Shown here: piece by piece, positions 50,392 through 63,100 of the stretch
Numbering within the stretch: the first letter of the stretch is position 1
Layout of the letters: every line of letters starts with the position of its first letter
Assembly (NCBI RefSeq): GCF_002043005.1
Contig: NZ_CP020330.1
Location: 3,676,001-3,740,000, forward strand
Length of the DNA: 64,000 nucleotides
Direction of reading: 5' to 3'
From: Martelella mediterranea DSM 17316
GTDB lineage: Bacteria; Pseudomonadota; Alphaproteobacteria; Rhizobiales; Rhizobiaceae
Made by a program: the position numbers and the translations under genes
Notes under the pieces: generated by a model
The model's database searches: none
Told to the model about the DNA's origin: nothing
What the model saw: the letters and a program-made list of their open reading frames with translations, nothing else

Positions 50392-51699
50392 ATGATACCG
50401 CGTTATTCCCGCCCCGAGATGACGGAAATCTGGTCGCCGGAAACGAAATTCCGGATCTGGTTCGAAATCGAGGCCCATGCCTGCAACGCGCTGGCGGAAA
50501 TCGGCGTGATCCCGGAAAGCGCGGCCAAGACCATATGGGAAAAGGGCAGCGCCGCGACCTTCGATGTCGCCCGCATCGACGAGATCGAGGCCGTCACCAA
50601 GCATGACGTCATCGCCTTCCTCACCCACCTTGCCGAAATCGTCGGCCCCGACGCCCGTTTCGTCCATCAGGGCATGACGTCGTCCGACGTGCTCGACACC
50701 TGTTTCAACGTCCAGCTCACCCGCGCGAGCGACCTGCTGCTCGCCGACCTCGACAAGCTGCTTGCCGCCCTGAAGCGCCGCGCCTTCGAGCACAAGGACA
50801 CGATCACGATCGGCCGTTCGCACGGCATCCATGCCGAGCCCACCACCTTCGGCATCAAGCTGGCACAGGCCTATGCCGAGTTCGACCGCTGCCGCGACCG
50901 GCTTGTCGCCGCGCGCGCGGAAATCGCCACCTGCGCCATCTCCGGCGCCGTCGGCACCTTCGCCAATATCGACCCCAGGGTCGAAGAACATGTCGCTGAA
51001 GCCATGGGCCTGAAGCCCGAGCCGGTTTCGACCCAGGTGATCCCGCGCGACCGGCATGCGATGTTCTTCGCCACGCTCGGCGTGATCGCCTCGTCGGTGG
51101 AGCGGCTCGCCACCGAAATCCGCCACCTGCAGCGCACCGAGGTGCTGGAAGCGGAAGAATATTTCTCGCCGGGCCAGAAGGGCTCGTCGGCCATGCCGCA
51201 CAAGCGCAACCCGGTTCTGACCGAAAACCTCACCGGCCTCGCCCGCATGGTGCGCAGCTTCGCGATGCCGGCGATGGAGAATGTGGCGCTGTGGCATGAG
51301 CGCGACATTTCGCACTCCTCGGTCGAACGGATGATCGGGCCCGACGCCACCGTAACGCTCGATTTCGCGCTCGCGCGGCTCACCGGCGTGATCGACAAGC
51401 TGCTCGTCTACCCCGAGACGATGATGAACAATCTCAACAAGTTCCGCGGGCTGGTACATTCACAGCGCGTGCTGCTGGCGCTGACGCAGGCCGGCGTGTC
51501 GCGCGAGGACGCCTATCGCCTCGTCCAGCGCAACGCCATGCGCGTCTGGGAGGAAGGCAAGGACTTCCTGGAGGAACTGCTCGCCGACGAGGAAGTGCGC
51601 GCCGCCCTTTCCGAAGAGACGATCCGCGAGAAGTTCGACCTCGGCTACCACACCAAGCATGCCGATACCATTTTCAAGCGGGTTTTCGGCGAAGCCTGA
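50392..51699 (+). CDS. purB: adenylosuccinate lyase
   Basis: A 435-residue fumarase/aspartase-superfamily enzyme acting twice in purine synthesis (SAICAR to AICAR, adenylosuccinate to AMP). MIPRYSRPEMTEIWSPETKF, HQGMTSSDVLDT, GRSHGIHAEPTTFG (catalytic His) and the mobile-loop signature GSSAMPHKRNPV are intact. The start ATG at 50392 has AAGGA 10 bases upstream. Length is normal for the short form. Confidence 0.97.
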   Translation: MIPRYSRPEMTEIWSPETKFRIWFEIEAHACNALAEIGVIPESAAKTIWEKGSAATFDVARIDEIEAVTKHDVIAFLTHLAEIVGPDARFVHQGMTSSDVLDTCFNVQLTRASDLLLADLDKLLAALKRRAFEHKDTITIGRSHGIHAEPTTFGIKLAQAYAEFDRCRDRLVAARAEIATCAISGAVGTFANIDPRVEEHVAEAMGLKPEPVSTQVIPRDRHAMFFATLGVIASSVERLATEIRHLQRTEVLEAEEYFSPGQKGSSAMPHKRNPVLTENLTGLARMVRSFAMPAMENVALWHERDISHSSVERMIGPDATVTLDFALARLTGVIDKLLVYPETMMNNLNKFRGLVHSQRVLLALTQAGVSREDAYRLVQRNAMRVWEEGKDFLEELLADEEVRAALSEETIREKFDLGYHTKHADTIFKRVFGEA

Positions 51700-51729
51700 C
51701 GCCCGCTTCTATCCAAGACGACGATCCTC

Positions 51730-52278
51730 ATGAAAGCCTCCGAAGCAGATATCCTTCTTATCCCCGGCTACAAGAATGCCGGGCCGGGACACTGGCAGAG
51801 CCGCTGGGAGCAGAAGCTCTCGACGGCCCGGCGGGTGGAGCAGGCGGAATGGAACAAGCCGGTCGTGGGGGACTGGGTCGACAAACTCGTCGAGACGGTA
51901 AACGCCTCCACGCGCCCGGTCGTGCTGGTCGCTCATTCCCTCGGCATCCCCACCGCGATCCTCGGCCTGCCCAGGTTCGAAAAACCTGTGGCCGGCGGTT
52001 TTTTCGTCGCACCGCCGGAGGTCGACAATCCGAAGATTAGACCGAAGCATCTCCAGACTTTCGGTCCCTATCCGCGCGACCCGCTGCCATTTCCGAGCAT
52101 CGTGATCGCCAGCCGCAACGATTCCTTCGGCTCCTTCGATCACGCCGGCGACGTCGCCAATGCATGGGGTTCGGCCTTCTTCGATGTCGGCGAGGCCGGG
52201 CATATCAACGAGGAAGACGGGTTCGGGCCCTGGCCCGAGGGCATATTGATGTTCGGGCGGTTTCTGGCGCATCTGTAA
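51730..52278 (+). CDS. RBBP9/YdeN-like alpha/beta hydrolase
   Basis: A 182-residue small hydrolase. LIPGYKNAGPGHWQSRWEQ, the nucleophile AHSLG (Ser), the acid region SRNDSFGSFD and the His in EAGHINEEDGFGPWPEG are the family hallmarks. Cytoplasmic serine hydrolase; substrate unknown. 30 bases after purB on the same strand. Confidence 0.9.
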   Translation: MKASEADILLIPGYKNAGPGHWQSRWEQKLSTARRVEQAEWNKPVVGDWVDKLVETVNASTRPVVLVAHSLGIPTAILGLPRFEKPVAGGFFVAPPEVDNPKIRPKHLQTFGPYPRDPLPFPSIVIASRNDSFGSFDHAGDVANAWGSAFFDVGEAGHINEEDGFGPWPEGILMFGRFLAHL

Positions 52279-52542
52279 GGCAGGATATCGCCGGAAAACG
52301 CCGGACTTCACGATATCTCGGACACGCCTTCAGCGGACTGAATTCTCTTCCGCTTTCAAATCAGAATTGACTTTCTTCATTCATGGACCACACTTGTAGG
52401 GTCGGTCCACGATGACTTTTGCATCCGGATCGGCCAAATATAGAAAATCGAGGGGAGCGCGCGAACCGGGCTGATGCGGCCTTGCAGCCGAGCAAAGCAA
52501 GTCCAGCATCTGTCAAAACCGCCTCCAGCAAGAGGGCAAACG

Positions 52543-54888
52543 TTGACGGAGGACAGGAGTGAGTTTTGGAGCAAATCGGGAATAGCGACCGCCGCAATTG
52601 AAGGCTCGGCAGTCGCGATGGCGGCGCTTGACGTCTTCAGTCTCAAAATCCGGGCCGTCAACGACAGCTTCAAGGCGATCGCACAGGGAAGCGACCTTGT
52701 CGGCGCAAATATTCTCGATTGGGTTCACACTGACGACCGGCCGGTCCTGCAATCCCTGCTGTCCACGGCGGAGAAGAAGGGCAAGCCGCTTACCCGGGAA
52801 ATACGTTTCGGCCCGCGGCCCGATGGTCCCTGGCGCTGGATGCTCTGCTCCAACAAGCCCTTGCGGCCCGAACACGAAGGCCGCAAAGCGCTTTCCCTGC
52901 TGAGCTGCACCGATATCAACGCACAAAAGCTGCGCGAACTGGAAGCCAACGAACGCGCCCATCGCTGGGATTATGCGCTCGTCAGTTCGGGGCTCGGCGT
53001 CTGGGACCATGATTACCGGCGCGGCCAGTTCTTCTATTCGCAAACCTGGCTGACGATGCGCGGCTACCCCGGTGGTGGGCCGCAGCCCTTCGGATCGACC
53101 GAGGAATGGCTGCAACTGGTCCACCCGGACGATCGCGATTTCGTTGCCAAAGCCATCGAGCGCCAGAAGACCGGCGATCCTCAATACATGAACTTCGAAT
53201 ACCGCGAGCGCCATGCGGATGGACACTGGATCTGGATCGAGTGTCGCGGCGACGCGGTATCGAGCTTCTCCGACCACAAGCCGGCCCGGATCGTCGGCAC
53301 GGATCGCGACATCACCGACCGCAAGAATGCCGAAATGCTTCTTTCGCGCACCCGTCAGCGGCTCGAACTGGCCCTGAGCACCTCCCGCATCGGCGTGTTC
53401 GAGTACAATCCGGAAACGGGCCTGGTGATTGCCGACAAGCGCATCTGCGAGATTTACGGATTTGGGGAAGAGGCCGAAACCTACCACGCCAGCCGTCTTG
53501 GCGCGATCGCGGACCCGGATGACCTCAATCGCATCAGGACGGCGTTGCATTCGCTGAAGCCCGGCGATCCTCCGGTTTCGGATGAGTTCAAGATCTACCG
53601 GGAGGACGACGGCTCCGTGCGTCATGTTCGCGCTCTGATGACCATGCGGATCGACGATGAAGGGCAGCAGAACATTCTGGGCATCAACTGGGATGTGACG
53701 GAAGAGGTGCGGCTGCGCCAGGACCTGATCACCGCAAAGCAGCTCGCCGAAGCCCGCAACTTCGAGCTCGACCGCGCCAAGTCCGACATCGAGCAGGCGG
53801 CCCTGCACGATTATCTGACCGGCCTGCCCAACCGACGCTTTCTCGACGATGAATTGTCGCGCCGCGTCGAAATGGCGCCGACAACGGCCGGCAAGATCGC
53901 ACTGATGCATATCGATATCGATGACTTCAAGGCCGTCAACGACAGCTACGGGCATGGCGCCGGCGATGCGGTGTTGCGCCATGCCGCCCAGGTTCTGCTG
54001 AGCGTCAGCCGCCACAATGATTTCGTCGCGCGCGTCGGCGGCGACGAATTCGCCTTCATCTGCAGCTATACCAATGGCGCCGCCGGCCTGGAACAGGTCG
54101 CAAAGCGCATGCTTCTGGAACTGTCCAAGCCGCTCGAAGTGGGCGAGCATCGCATCCGGATCGGCGCCTGCGTCGGCATCGTCACCGCGGACGCCTGCGA
54201 AGACCTGTCCGCCGGCAGCCTGATGAAGAACAGCGACCTCGCACTCAAGCTGGCGAAGCAGCAGGGCAAGAACCGCATCGCCTTCTACTCAGCCGATCTC
54301 AAAAGCGCGGTTGCCGCCAACCGCACGCCTGTCGACCGGCTGATGCAGGCGGTGGAGCAATGCGACTTCATCCCCTTCTACCAGCCGCAGTTTGACGCGA
54401 AGACGCTGAGGCTGACCGGCATCGAGACGCTGGCGCGCTGGCGCCACGCCGATGGCAGTTTCGGCCAGCCGTCGGAATTCATGCCGCTGGCGGAAACGCT
54501 GAACCTGATGAACATGATCGATACCAGTATCCTCGCCCAGGCGACCAGCGATTTCCGGCGCTGGAGCGATCTCGGGCTCGATCCGCCGGGCATCTCGCTC
54601 AACCTTTCGCCGCGCCGCCTGAGCGATCCGGCGCTGGTTTCCGCGCTGGAGGAATTCGAGCTTCCGGCGGGCAAGCTGACCTTCGAGCTTCTGGAATCGA
54701 TCTTCCTGGACGAGCCGGACGATATCAGCGCCTACAATCTGAAGCAGCTCCGGAGGCTGGGCATCTGCATCGATGTCGACGATTTCGGCACGGGATACAC
54801 ATCGATCAGCGGCCTCCTGAAGGTCGCGCCCAACGGGCTCAAGATCGCCCGCGAACTGGTCCTGCCGCTGCCGCATTCGCCCGATTAG
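52543..54888 (+). CDS. PAS-GGDEF-EAL signalling protein, EAL domain truncated by an amber codon
   Basis: About 781 residues. Three PAS-type segments come first (about 20-130, 165-290, 300-410), then a GGDEF domain with an intact active site (VGGDEF, 499-503) and I-site RHND five residues before it, so c-di-GMP synthesis with feedback control is expected. The EAL domain (ETLARWRH, SLNLSP, FELLES, DVDDFGTGYTS) ends at an in-frame TAG just after LPHSPD. It therefore lacks the AEGVE glutamate and the QGY segment, which follow in the same frame. The TTG start has GAGGG 6 bases upstream; an ATG at 52474 is possible. Confidence 0.85.
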   Translation: MTEDRSEFWSKSGIATAAIEGSAVAMAALDVFSLKIRAVNDSFKAIAQGSDLVGANILDWVHTDDRPVLQSLLSTAEKKGKPLTREIRFGPRPDGPWRWMLCSNKPLRPEHEGRKALSLLSCTDINAQKLRELEANERAHRWDYALVSSGLGVWDHDYRRGQFFYSQTWLTMRGYPGGGPQPFGSTEEWLQLVHPDDRDFVAKAIERQKTGDPQYMNFEYRERHADGHWIWIECRGDAVSSFSDHKPARIVGTDRDITDRKNAEMLLSRTRQRLELALSTSRIGVFEYNPETGLVIADKRICEIYGFGEEAETYHASRLGAIADPDDLNRIRTALHSLKPGDPPVSDEFKIYREDDGSVRHVRALMTMRIDDEGQQNILGINWDVTEEVRLRQDLITAKQLAEARNFELDRAKSDIEQAALHDYLTGLPNRRFLDDELSRRVEMAPTTAGKIALMHIDIDDFKAVNDSYGHGAGDAVLRHAAQVLLSVSRHNDFVARVGGDEFAFICSYTNGAAGLEQVAKRMLLELSKPLEVGEHRIRIGACVGIVTADACEDLSAGSLMKNSDLALKLAKQQGKNRIAFYSADLKSAVAANRTPVDRLMQAVEQCDFIPFYQPQFDAKTLRLTGIETLARWRHADGSFGQPSEFMPLAETLNLMNMIDTSILAQATSDFRRWSDLGLDPPGISLNLSPRRLSDPALVSALEEFELPAGKLTFELLESIFLDEPDDISAYNLKQLRRLGICIDVDDFGTGYTSISGLLKVAPNGLKIARELVLPLPHSPD

Positions 54889-55086
54889 CGCGCGATCGTC
54901 AAATCGATCATCGACATCGCCAAGACGCTGAAGATCAAGGTGATCGCCGAAGGCGTGGAAACCAGGCGCCACGCCGAGATCGTGACCAAGCTCGGCTGCG
55001 ACGTCCTTCAGGGCTACTGGCTGGGCCGGCCGATGCCGGCCAGCGAAATAGAGAAGGTGCTGCGCGAGCAAACCGTGGTGGCGTAG
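54889..55086 (+). pseudogene. C-terminal EAL remnant after the amber codon
   Basis: Sixty-five in-frame codons after the TAG encode the missing end of the EAL domain, including KVIAEGVET, LGCDVLQGYWLGRPMP and a natural stop. There is no start signal in front. It would complete the previous protein if the TAG were read through or mutated back (one base from TCG or CAG). Confidence 0.85.
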
Positions 55087-55117
55087 AGCAGCGGTAGCGT
55101 CCGCTTTGAATGTAAGC

Positions 55118-56770
<1,653 letters not shown>

Positions 56771-56926
56771 TCAAACCGATTCTGCCAGAGCCTTTACGCA
56801 AAAAAGCCCATGCATCCCCGGTCGATTGTCACAACAATGCCGCATCGCCGACGCTTGCGCGCGACGAGCGGCCCAAAGAAATGCCGGCGGGAGGCCCGCC
56901 GGCTGATGTCAGTTCGAGTTCGGCGA

Positions 56927-57355
56927 TTAGTCGCCGGTGGGAACGCCGGTGGCGTTCGAATCCTGCGCCGGGGTGCTGACGGCCGGAGCCGAAGAACCTT
57001 CGCTGCCGCTCGGAACGCCGCTCTCATTGGGCGCATCCGGCGTCGTGGTCACGGAACCGCCAAGCTGGTTGAGGATGCCCTGCCCATCGGTTTCGGCGTT
57101 TTGTTCGATCCGGTCGAGAATATCCGACGGATTGCCCTGGTAACGGGCGAGAATGCCGAGACCGAGCGAGGTCACGAAAAACAGCGTTGCGAGAATGGCC
57201 GTGGTGCGCGTCAGCGCATTGGCCGTGCCGCGCGCGGTCATGAAACCGGAACCACCGCCGATGCCGAGCCCGCCGCCTTCAGACCTCTGGATGAGGATCA
57301 CACCGGCCAGCGCAACGACGATTATCAGGTGAATTACGATCAATACCGTCTGCAT
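56927..57355 (-). CDS. secG: preprotein translocase subunit SecG
   Basis: A 142-residue inner-membrane subunit of SecYEG. Two helices (TVLIVIHLIIVVALAGVILIQ and LTRTTAILATLFFVTSLGLGIL) flank the conserved Gly-rich loop RSEGGGLGIGGGSG. The C-terminal 70 residues are a low-complexity, Ser/Thr/Pro/Gly-rich tail seen in alphaproteobacterial SecG. It lies between tpiA and pyrG, all on the minus strand. Confidence 0.95.
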   Translation of the reverse strand: MQTVLIVIHLIIVVALAGVILIQRSEGGGLGIGGGSGFMTARGTANALTRTTAILATLFFVTSLGLGILARYQGNPSDILDRIEQNAETDGQGILNQLGGSVTTTPDAPNESGVPSGSEGSSAPAVSTPAQDSNATGVPTGD

Positions 57356-57482
57356 GAATGTCCAATCCGGCCCCGCCTTGAAGGTCCGGGCCCGCTAGAA
57401 TAACTGGCGTCTCTCTACATGAGGCCGGCCAGCAATCCAACCCCTTTTTCTGGCCGTTTTCGGCCCGATCCGCCGTCGATTC

Positions 57483-58265
57483 CTACTTTGCCGAGGACAA
57501 GATATCCTCATAGGCCTGATAGATGGCGAGGAAATCGGCCGCTTTCAAGCTGGCGCCGCCGATCAGCGCGCCGTTGACATTGGCGACACTCAGCAGTTCG
57601 CGGGCGTTTGCCGGCTTCACCGAGCCGCCATAGAGAAGCCGGATTTTCTCGCCCGCCGCGCCGAAACGCTCGACCAGATCCGCGCGCATGGCGGCATGAA
57701 CCTCGGCCACCTGCTCCGGGCCCGGCGTCTGACCGGTTCCGATCGCCCAGATCGGCTCATAGGCGATGATCGTGTTGTCTGCGGTGGCATCGTCCGGCAT
57801 GGATTCAAACAGCTGCGTCTTCAACACTTCCATGGTGCGGCCGGCGGCATGCTCCTCACGGCTTTCGCCGATGCAGACGATTGCGGTCAGGCCCTGATCA
57901 TAGGCCGCGCGCGCCTTGGTGGAAACGGTGCGGTTGGTTTCGTGATGCTCGGCGCGCCGTTCCGAATGGCCGACGATGACATGGGTGGCGAGGCAGTCCT
58001 TGATCATCTCCGCCGAGATATCGCCGGTATGGGCCCCGGAGCGCGCCTTTTCATGGCAGTCCTGGCCGCCGATCAGCAGTCGCGTGTCTTCCGTCAGCGT
58101 GGTCGCGACGTAAAGCAGCGTGGCCGGCGGGCAGATCAGCGCATCGACCTTGTCGGCGAGCCCGCCGCTCACCCCTTCGGCGATGGCCCGGATCTGAGCC
58201 AGCGAGTCGCGGGTTCCGTTCATCTTCCAGTTACCGGCGACCATGGGGCGTATTGCGGCAGTCAT
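57483..58265 (-). CDS. tpiA: triosephosphate isomerase
   Basis: A 260-residue TIM-barrel glycolytic enzyme. GNWKMNG (catalytic Lys), VIVGHSERR (His), [11 protein letters not shown] (Glu) and the loop [10 protein letters not shown] are intact. Start ATG at 58265 ([14 protein letters not shown]), with GGGAG 10 bases upstream; an ATG at 58286 is less likely. First gene of a tpiA-secG-pyrG minus-strand run. Confidence 0.96.
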   Translation of the reverse strand: MTAAIRPMVAGNWKMNGTRDSLAQIRAIAEGVSGGLADKVDALICPPATLLYVATTLTEDTRLLIGGQDCHEKARSGAHTGDISAEMIKDCLATHVIVGHSERRAEHHETNRTVSTKARAAYDQGLTAIVCIGESREEHAAGRTMEVLKTQLFESMPDDATADNTIIAYEPIWAIGTGQTPGPEQVAEVHAAMRADLVERFGAAGEKIRLLYGGSVKPANARELLSVANVNGALIGGASLKAADFLAIYQAYEDILSSAK

Positions 58266-58544
58266 CTTCGTCTTTCTCCCATTCATTGCTTCAAGGCCGG
58301 CCCGGCCGGCAAAGGTTTTCCCTTGTCGTCCGTTTTGCGCGCGCCGTCAAAGGGCGTTTTGCCGCCCGCAGTTTGACAGAAGGCCCGATCAAGGCTTTAT
58401 AGGGCGCATCACACTATCCACACCCTTATAGCGAGAATCTGGCGCGGCATCGCTTCGCGACCAAAACTTTGCCAGAATAGCAGGGTGATTCGCCGCAACG
58501 CGTCGATTATGGCGCAAACCGATCTTTACAGGCTGCCCGACCCT

Positions 58545-60596
<2,052 letters not shown>

Positions 60597-60605
60597 CGAG
60601 GAGCG

Positions 60606-60634
60606 CCGGCCCGGAGACGTTTTCACGGGGCCGG
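60606..60634 (+). terminator. parE terminator hairpin candidate
   Basis: CCGGCCC and GGGCCGG form a 7-bp stem with a 15-base loop, 10 bases after the parE stop. No T-tract. Confidence 0.35.
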
Positions 60635-60710
60635 TGTCATACGGCTGATAACGAGCGAGGGCACTACCTCAATGACGGTCAACTCCCGCCGTCTCACACG
60701 AGGTGCTGCC

Positions 60711-61850
60711 ATGAAATCCCTGCTTTCCGCCACTGCCCTTATCGCCGTGCTCGCCGCCGGCGCCCACGCCGCCGAGATCGGCGAGACAATTGCCGTCGAC
60801 TGCCCCATCAACGACTGCGATGCCCCCGTCAGCCTGACATTCGCCGGTGAATTCGCCATCGATACCGGCACCATGGTCGACGGCGTCGAGTTCGGCGGGA
60901 TTTCCGGGATCGATTGCGATGCCGCAACCGGCCGTTACGTCGCGATCTCCGACGACCGTTCCCAGAAGGCCCCCGCCCGATTCTACGAACTCGACATCCG
61001 CTCCAGCGCCGACGGCATCGAAGATGTCTCCGTTGTGCGGACCGTTACGCTGAAGGACGAGGACGGATCGCCCTTCGCGGAGAAGACGGTCGACCCGGAG
61101 CAGATCCGCCTGTTCGGCGACAATCTGATCTGGTCGAGCGAGGGCGACGGCAAGGCGATGATCGCGCCGTTCGTGCGCATCACATCGACCGATGGCGATT
61201 TCGTGCGCGCGTTCACCCTGCCGGAAGGCTTTGCGCCGAGCGAGGACCATGCCACCGGCATCCGCAACAACAATGCCTTCGAGAGCATTGCTGTGCTGCC
61301 CGAAGGCGATGTGCTGGTGGCCAATGAGGCAGCGCTCTATCAGGACGGCCCCGCCTCATCTCTGACCACGGCGAGCCCTTCCCGGATCGTGCGCTACGAT
61401 GCCGAAACCGGCGAGCCGATGGCGCAGTATATCTACATGATCGACCCGATTCCCCACGCGCCGGTCGATGGCGGCGCATGGAACGACAACGGCCTCTCCG
61501 ACATGATGCCGCTCGACGACACCCGTCTTCTGGTTTCCGAGCGCAGCTTCGCCGAAAACCGCGGCTTCACCATCCGGATCTTCATGATCGATCTCGACGG
61601 CGCGACCGATGTTTCGGCCATCGCGTCGCTTGCCGACAGCGAGGAAACCATCGTGCCGGTCGCCAAGACCCAGATCCTCGATCTCGGCGCCATCGGCCTT
61701 GCGCCGGACAATATCGAGGCAATGACGATCGGCCGGTCGGAAGACGGAACGCCGCTCCTGCTGCTGGCCTCGGACAACAATTTCAACGCCGAACAGAAGA
61801 CCCAGTTCCTGGCCTTCCGGATCGAAAGCCTGCCCGGTCTGAACCGCTAA
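60711..61850 (+). CDS. secreted phytase-like / esterase-like propeller protein
   Basis: A 379-residue exported protein with a signal peptide (MKSLLSATALIAVLAAGAHA). The mature part matches the phytase-like (esterase-like activity) family: GVEFGGISGIDCDAATGRYVAISDD, DPEQIRLFGDNLIWSSEGD, NNNAFESIAVLPEGDVLVANEAAL, GLSDMMPLDDTRLLVSERSF and PDNIEAMTIG. These are six-bladed propellers of uncertain activity. Start ATG at 60711 has GAGGT at 6 bases; an ATG at 60672 would precede the signal peptide. Confidence 0.87.
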   Translation: MKSLLSATALIAVLAAGAHAAEIGETIAVDCPINDCDAPVSLTFAGEFAIDTGTMVDGVEFGGISGIDCDAATGRYVAISDDRSQKAPARFYELDIRSSADGIEDVSVVRTVTLKDEDGSPFAEKTVDPEQIRLFGDNLIWSSEGDGKAMIAPFVRITSTDGDFVRAFTLPEGFAPSEDHATGIRNNNAFESIAVLPEGDVLVANEAALYQDGPASSLTTASPSRIVRYDAETGEPMAQYIYMIDPIPHAPVDGGAWNDNGLSDMMPLDDTRLLVSERSFAENRGFTIRIFMIDLDGATDVSAIASLADSEETIVPVAKTQILDLGAIGLAPDNIEAMTIGRSEDGTPLLLLASDNNFNAEQKTQFLAFRIESLPGLNR

Positions 61851-61876
61851 GACGGCCCTTGCAAAATCAAGGAGGC

Positions 61877-61905
61877 GGGGCCGCGTCACCGTGAAACGCG
61901 GCCCC
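61877..61905 (+). terminator. hairpin after the phytase-like gene
   Basis: GGGGCCGCGT and ACGCGGCCCC form a perfect 10-bp stem with a 9-base loop, 26 bases after the stop codon. No T-tract; termination likely but not certain. Confidence 0.5.
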
Positions 61906-62121
61906 ACGATCTGCTCGGGAAGGCACTGGGTGCAAGATTACTGTTAAGGTTAATTATATGTTGAAGAAACACGGCGTTAGAGACGAAACTCAATCCATGG
62001 TACCAACGCGTTAAACCAGTTTCTCCGCAAACTCCATGATTGAGCCGGCTTCCGTGCTTGTCGGGCATGGATACGCTCTCTATAGTCTGTGCCAGACAAA
62101 AAAGAAAAGCTCTGTGAAACA

Positions 62122-63084
62122 ATGACTTCGCGCCGAAACTTCATCATCGCCTCCGCCGCCGGTCTGGCCGGCGCGACCGGTCTTGCCAGGGCCGAAACCC
62201 GACCGGGAACGATCACCCGCAATCTGCCCGGCGTCGCGCTGGAGGCTGAGCCTGTCGGCCGCGATGGCTTTGCGCTGGCGCTCGGCGGCGGCGCGGCCAA
62301 GGCCTTTGCCCATATCCCCTATCTCCAGAGCCTGGATGAACTCGGCATCAAGCCGAGAGAGATGACCGGCACGTCGATGGGTTCGATCATCGGCGCGCTC
62401 TACGCCAGCGGTATGAGCGGCGACGAAATCCGGGAATATGCCGTCGACTTGCTGACCCAGCGCCAGTCGCTGCTGAAGCGCCTGCTGATCGATACCGGCG
62501 AAACCTGGGGCTCGCTGTTCAACCTGTTCCGCCCGGCGGTGATCGAGCCGGAGGTGCTGTTTGCGGCGCTGCTGCCTGCGGACCTGCCCGCCGATTTCGC
62601 CGGGCTGGAGATACCGCTCGCGATCGTCGCGACCGACTTTTACGAACAGAACGAATATGTGATGCGGGACGGTCCGCTGCTGTCGGCGATCGCCGCGTCC
62701 TCCGCCCTGCCCGTTCTGCTGACCCCGGTCAAACGCGACGGCCGGGTGCTGATTGATGGCGGCTTCGTGAACCCGACGCCCTTCGACCTTCTCGACGCCG
62801 ACCGCTACATCACCATCGGCATCGACGTGACCGGATCGACGATCGAGAATGACGGCAGCATTCCGGGGTCGTTCGAGACCTGGGCCGGGTCGTTTTCCAT
62901 CACCGAGCACTCGATCGTGGTGGAAAAACTCAAAAACGCGGCGCCGGACCTTTTCGTGGCGCCGAATGTCGGGCGTTATCAGCCTCTGGATTTCTTCAAC
63001 ATCGAGACGATCCTTTCGACCGTTGACAAGGATCAGGATGCCTTCAAGCGGCAGATGGAAGAGCTCTCAGAGCAGAACAGATAA
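62122..63084 (+). CDS. Tat-exported patatin-like phospholipase
   Basis: A 320-residue protein with a twin-arginine signal (TSRRNFIIASAAGLAG). The patatin domain has the oxyanion loop GGGAAKAFAH, the nucleophile GTSMGS (Ser) and the catalytic Asp in LIDGGFVNP. It resembles RssA-type patatins but is exported, so it should act on lipids in the periplasm. The start ATG at 62122 places the Tat signal at the N-terminus; the frame from 62089 would add a leader. Confidence 0.88.
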   Translation: MTSRRNFIIASAAGLAGATGLARAETRPGTITRNLPGVALEAEPVGRDGFALALGGGAAKAFAHIPYLQSLDELGIKPREMTGTSMGSIIGALYASGMSGDEIREYAVDLLTQRQSLLKRLLIDTGETWGSLFNLFRPAVIEPEVLFAALLPADLPADFAGLEIPLAIVATDFYEQNEYVMRDGPLLSAIAASSALPVLLTPVKRDGRVLIDGGFVNPTPFDLLDADRYITIGIDVTGSTIENDGSIPGSFETWAGSFSITEHSIVVEKLKNAAPDLFVAPNVGRYQPLDFFNIETILSTVDKDQDAFKRQMEELSEQNR

Positions 63085-63100
63085 GGACGGGTCAGCCGCA

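Noticed and set aside
52513-54150. 545-codon frame antisense to the PAS-GGDEF gene
   Set aside because: No motifs; the plus-strand gene has clear PAS and GGDEF signatures.
54886-54888. Recoded stop (selenocysteine or pyrrolysine)
   Set aside because: The codon is TAG, not TGA, no matching RNA element is seen, and the EAL family has no such residue at this place; a mutation is simpler.
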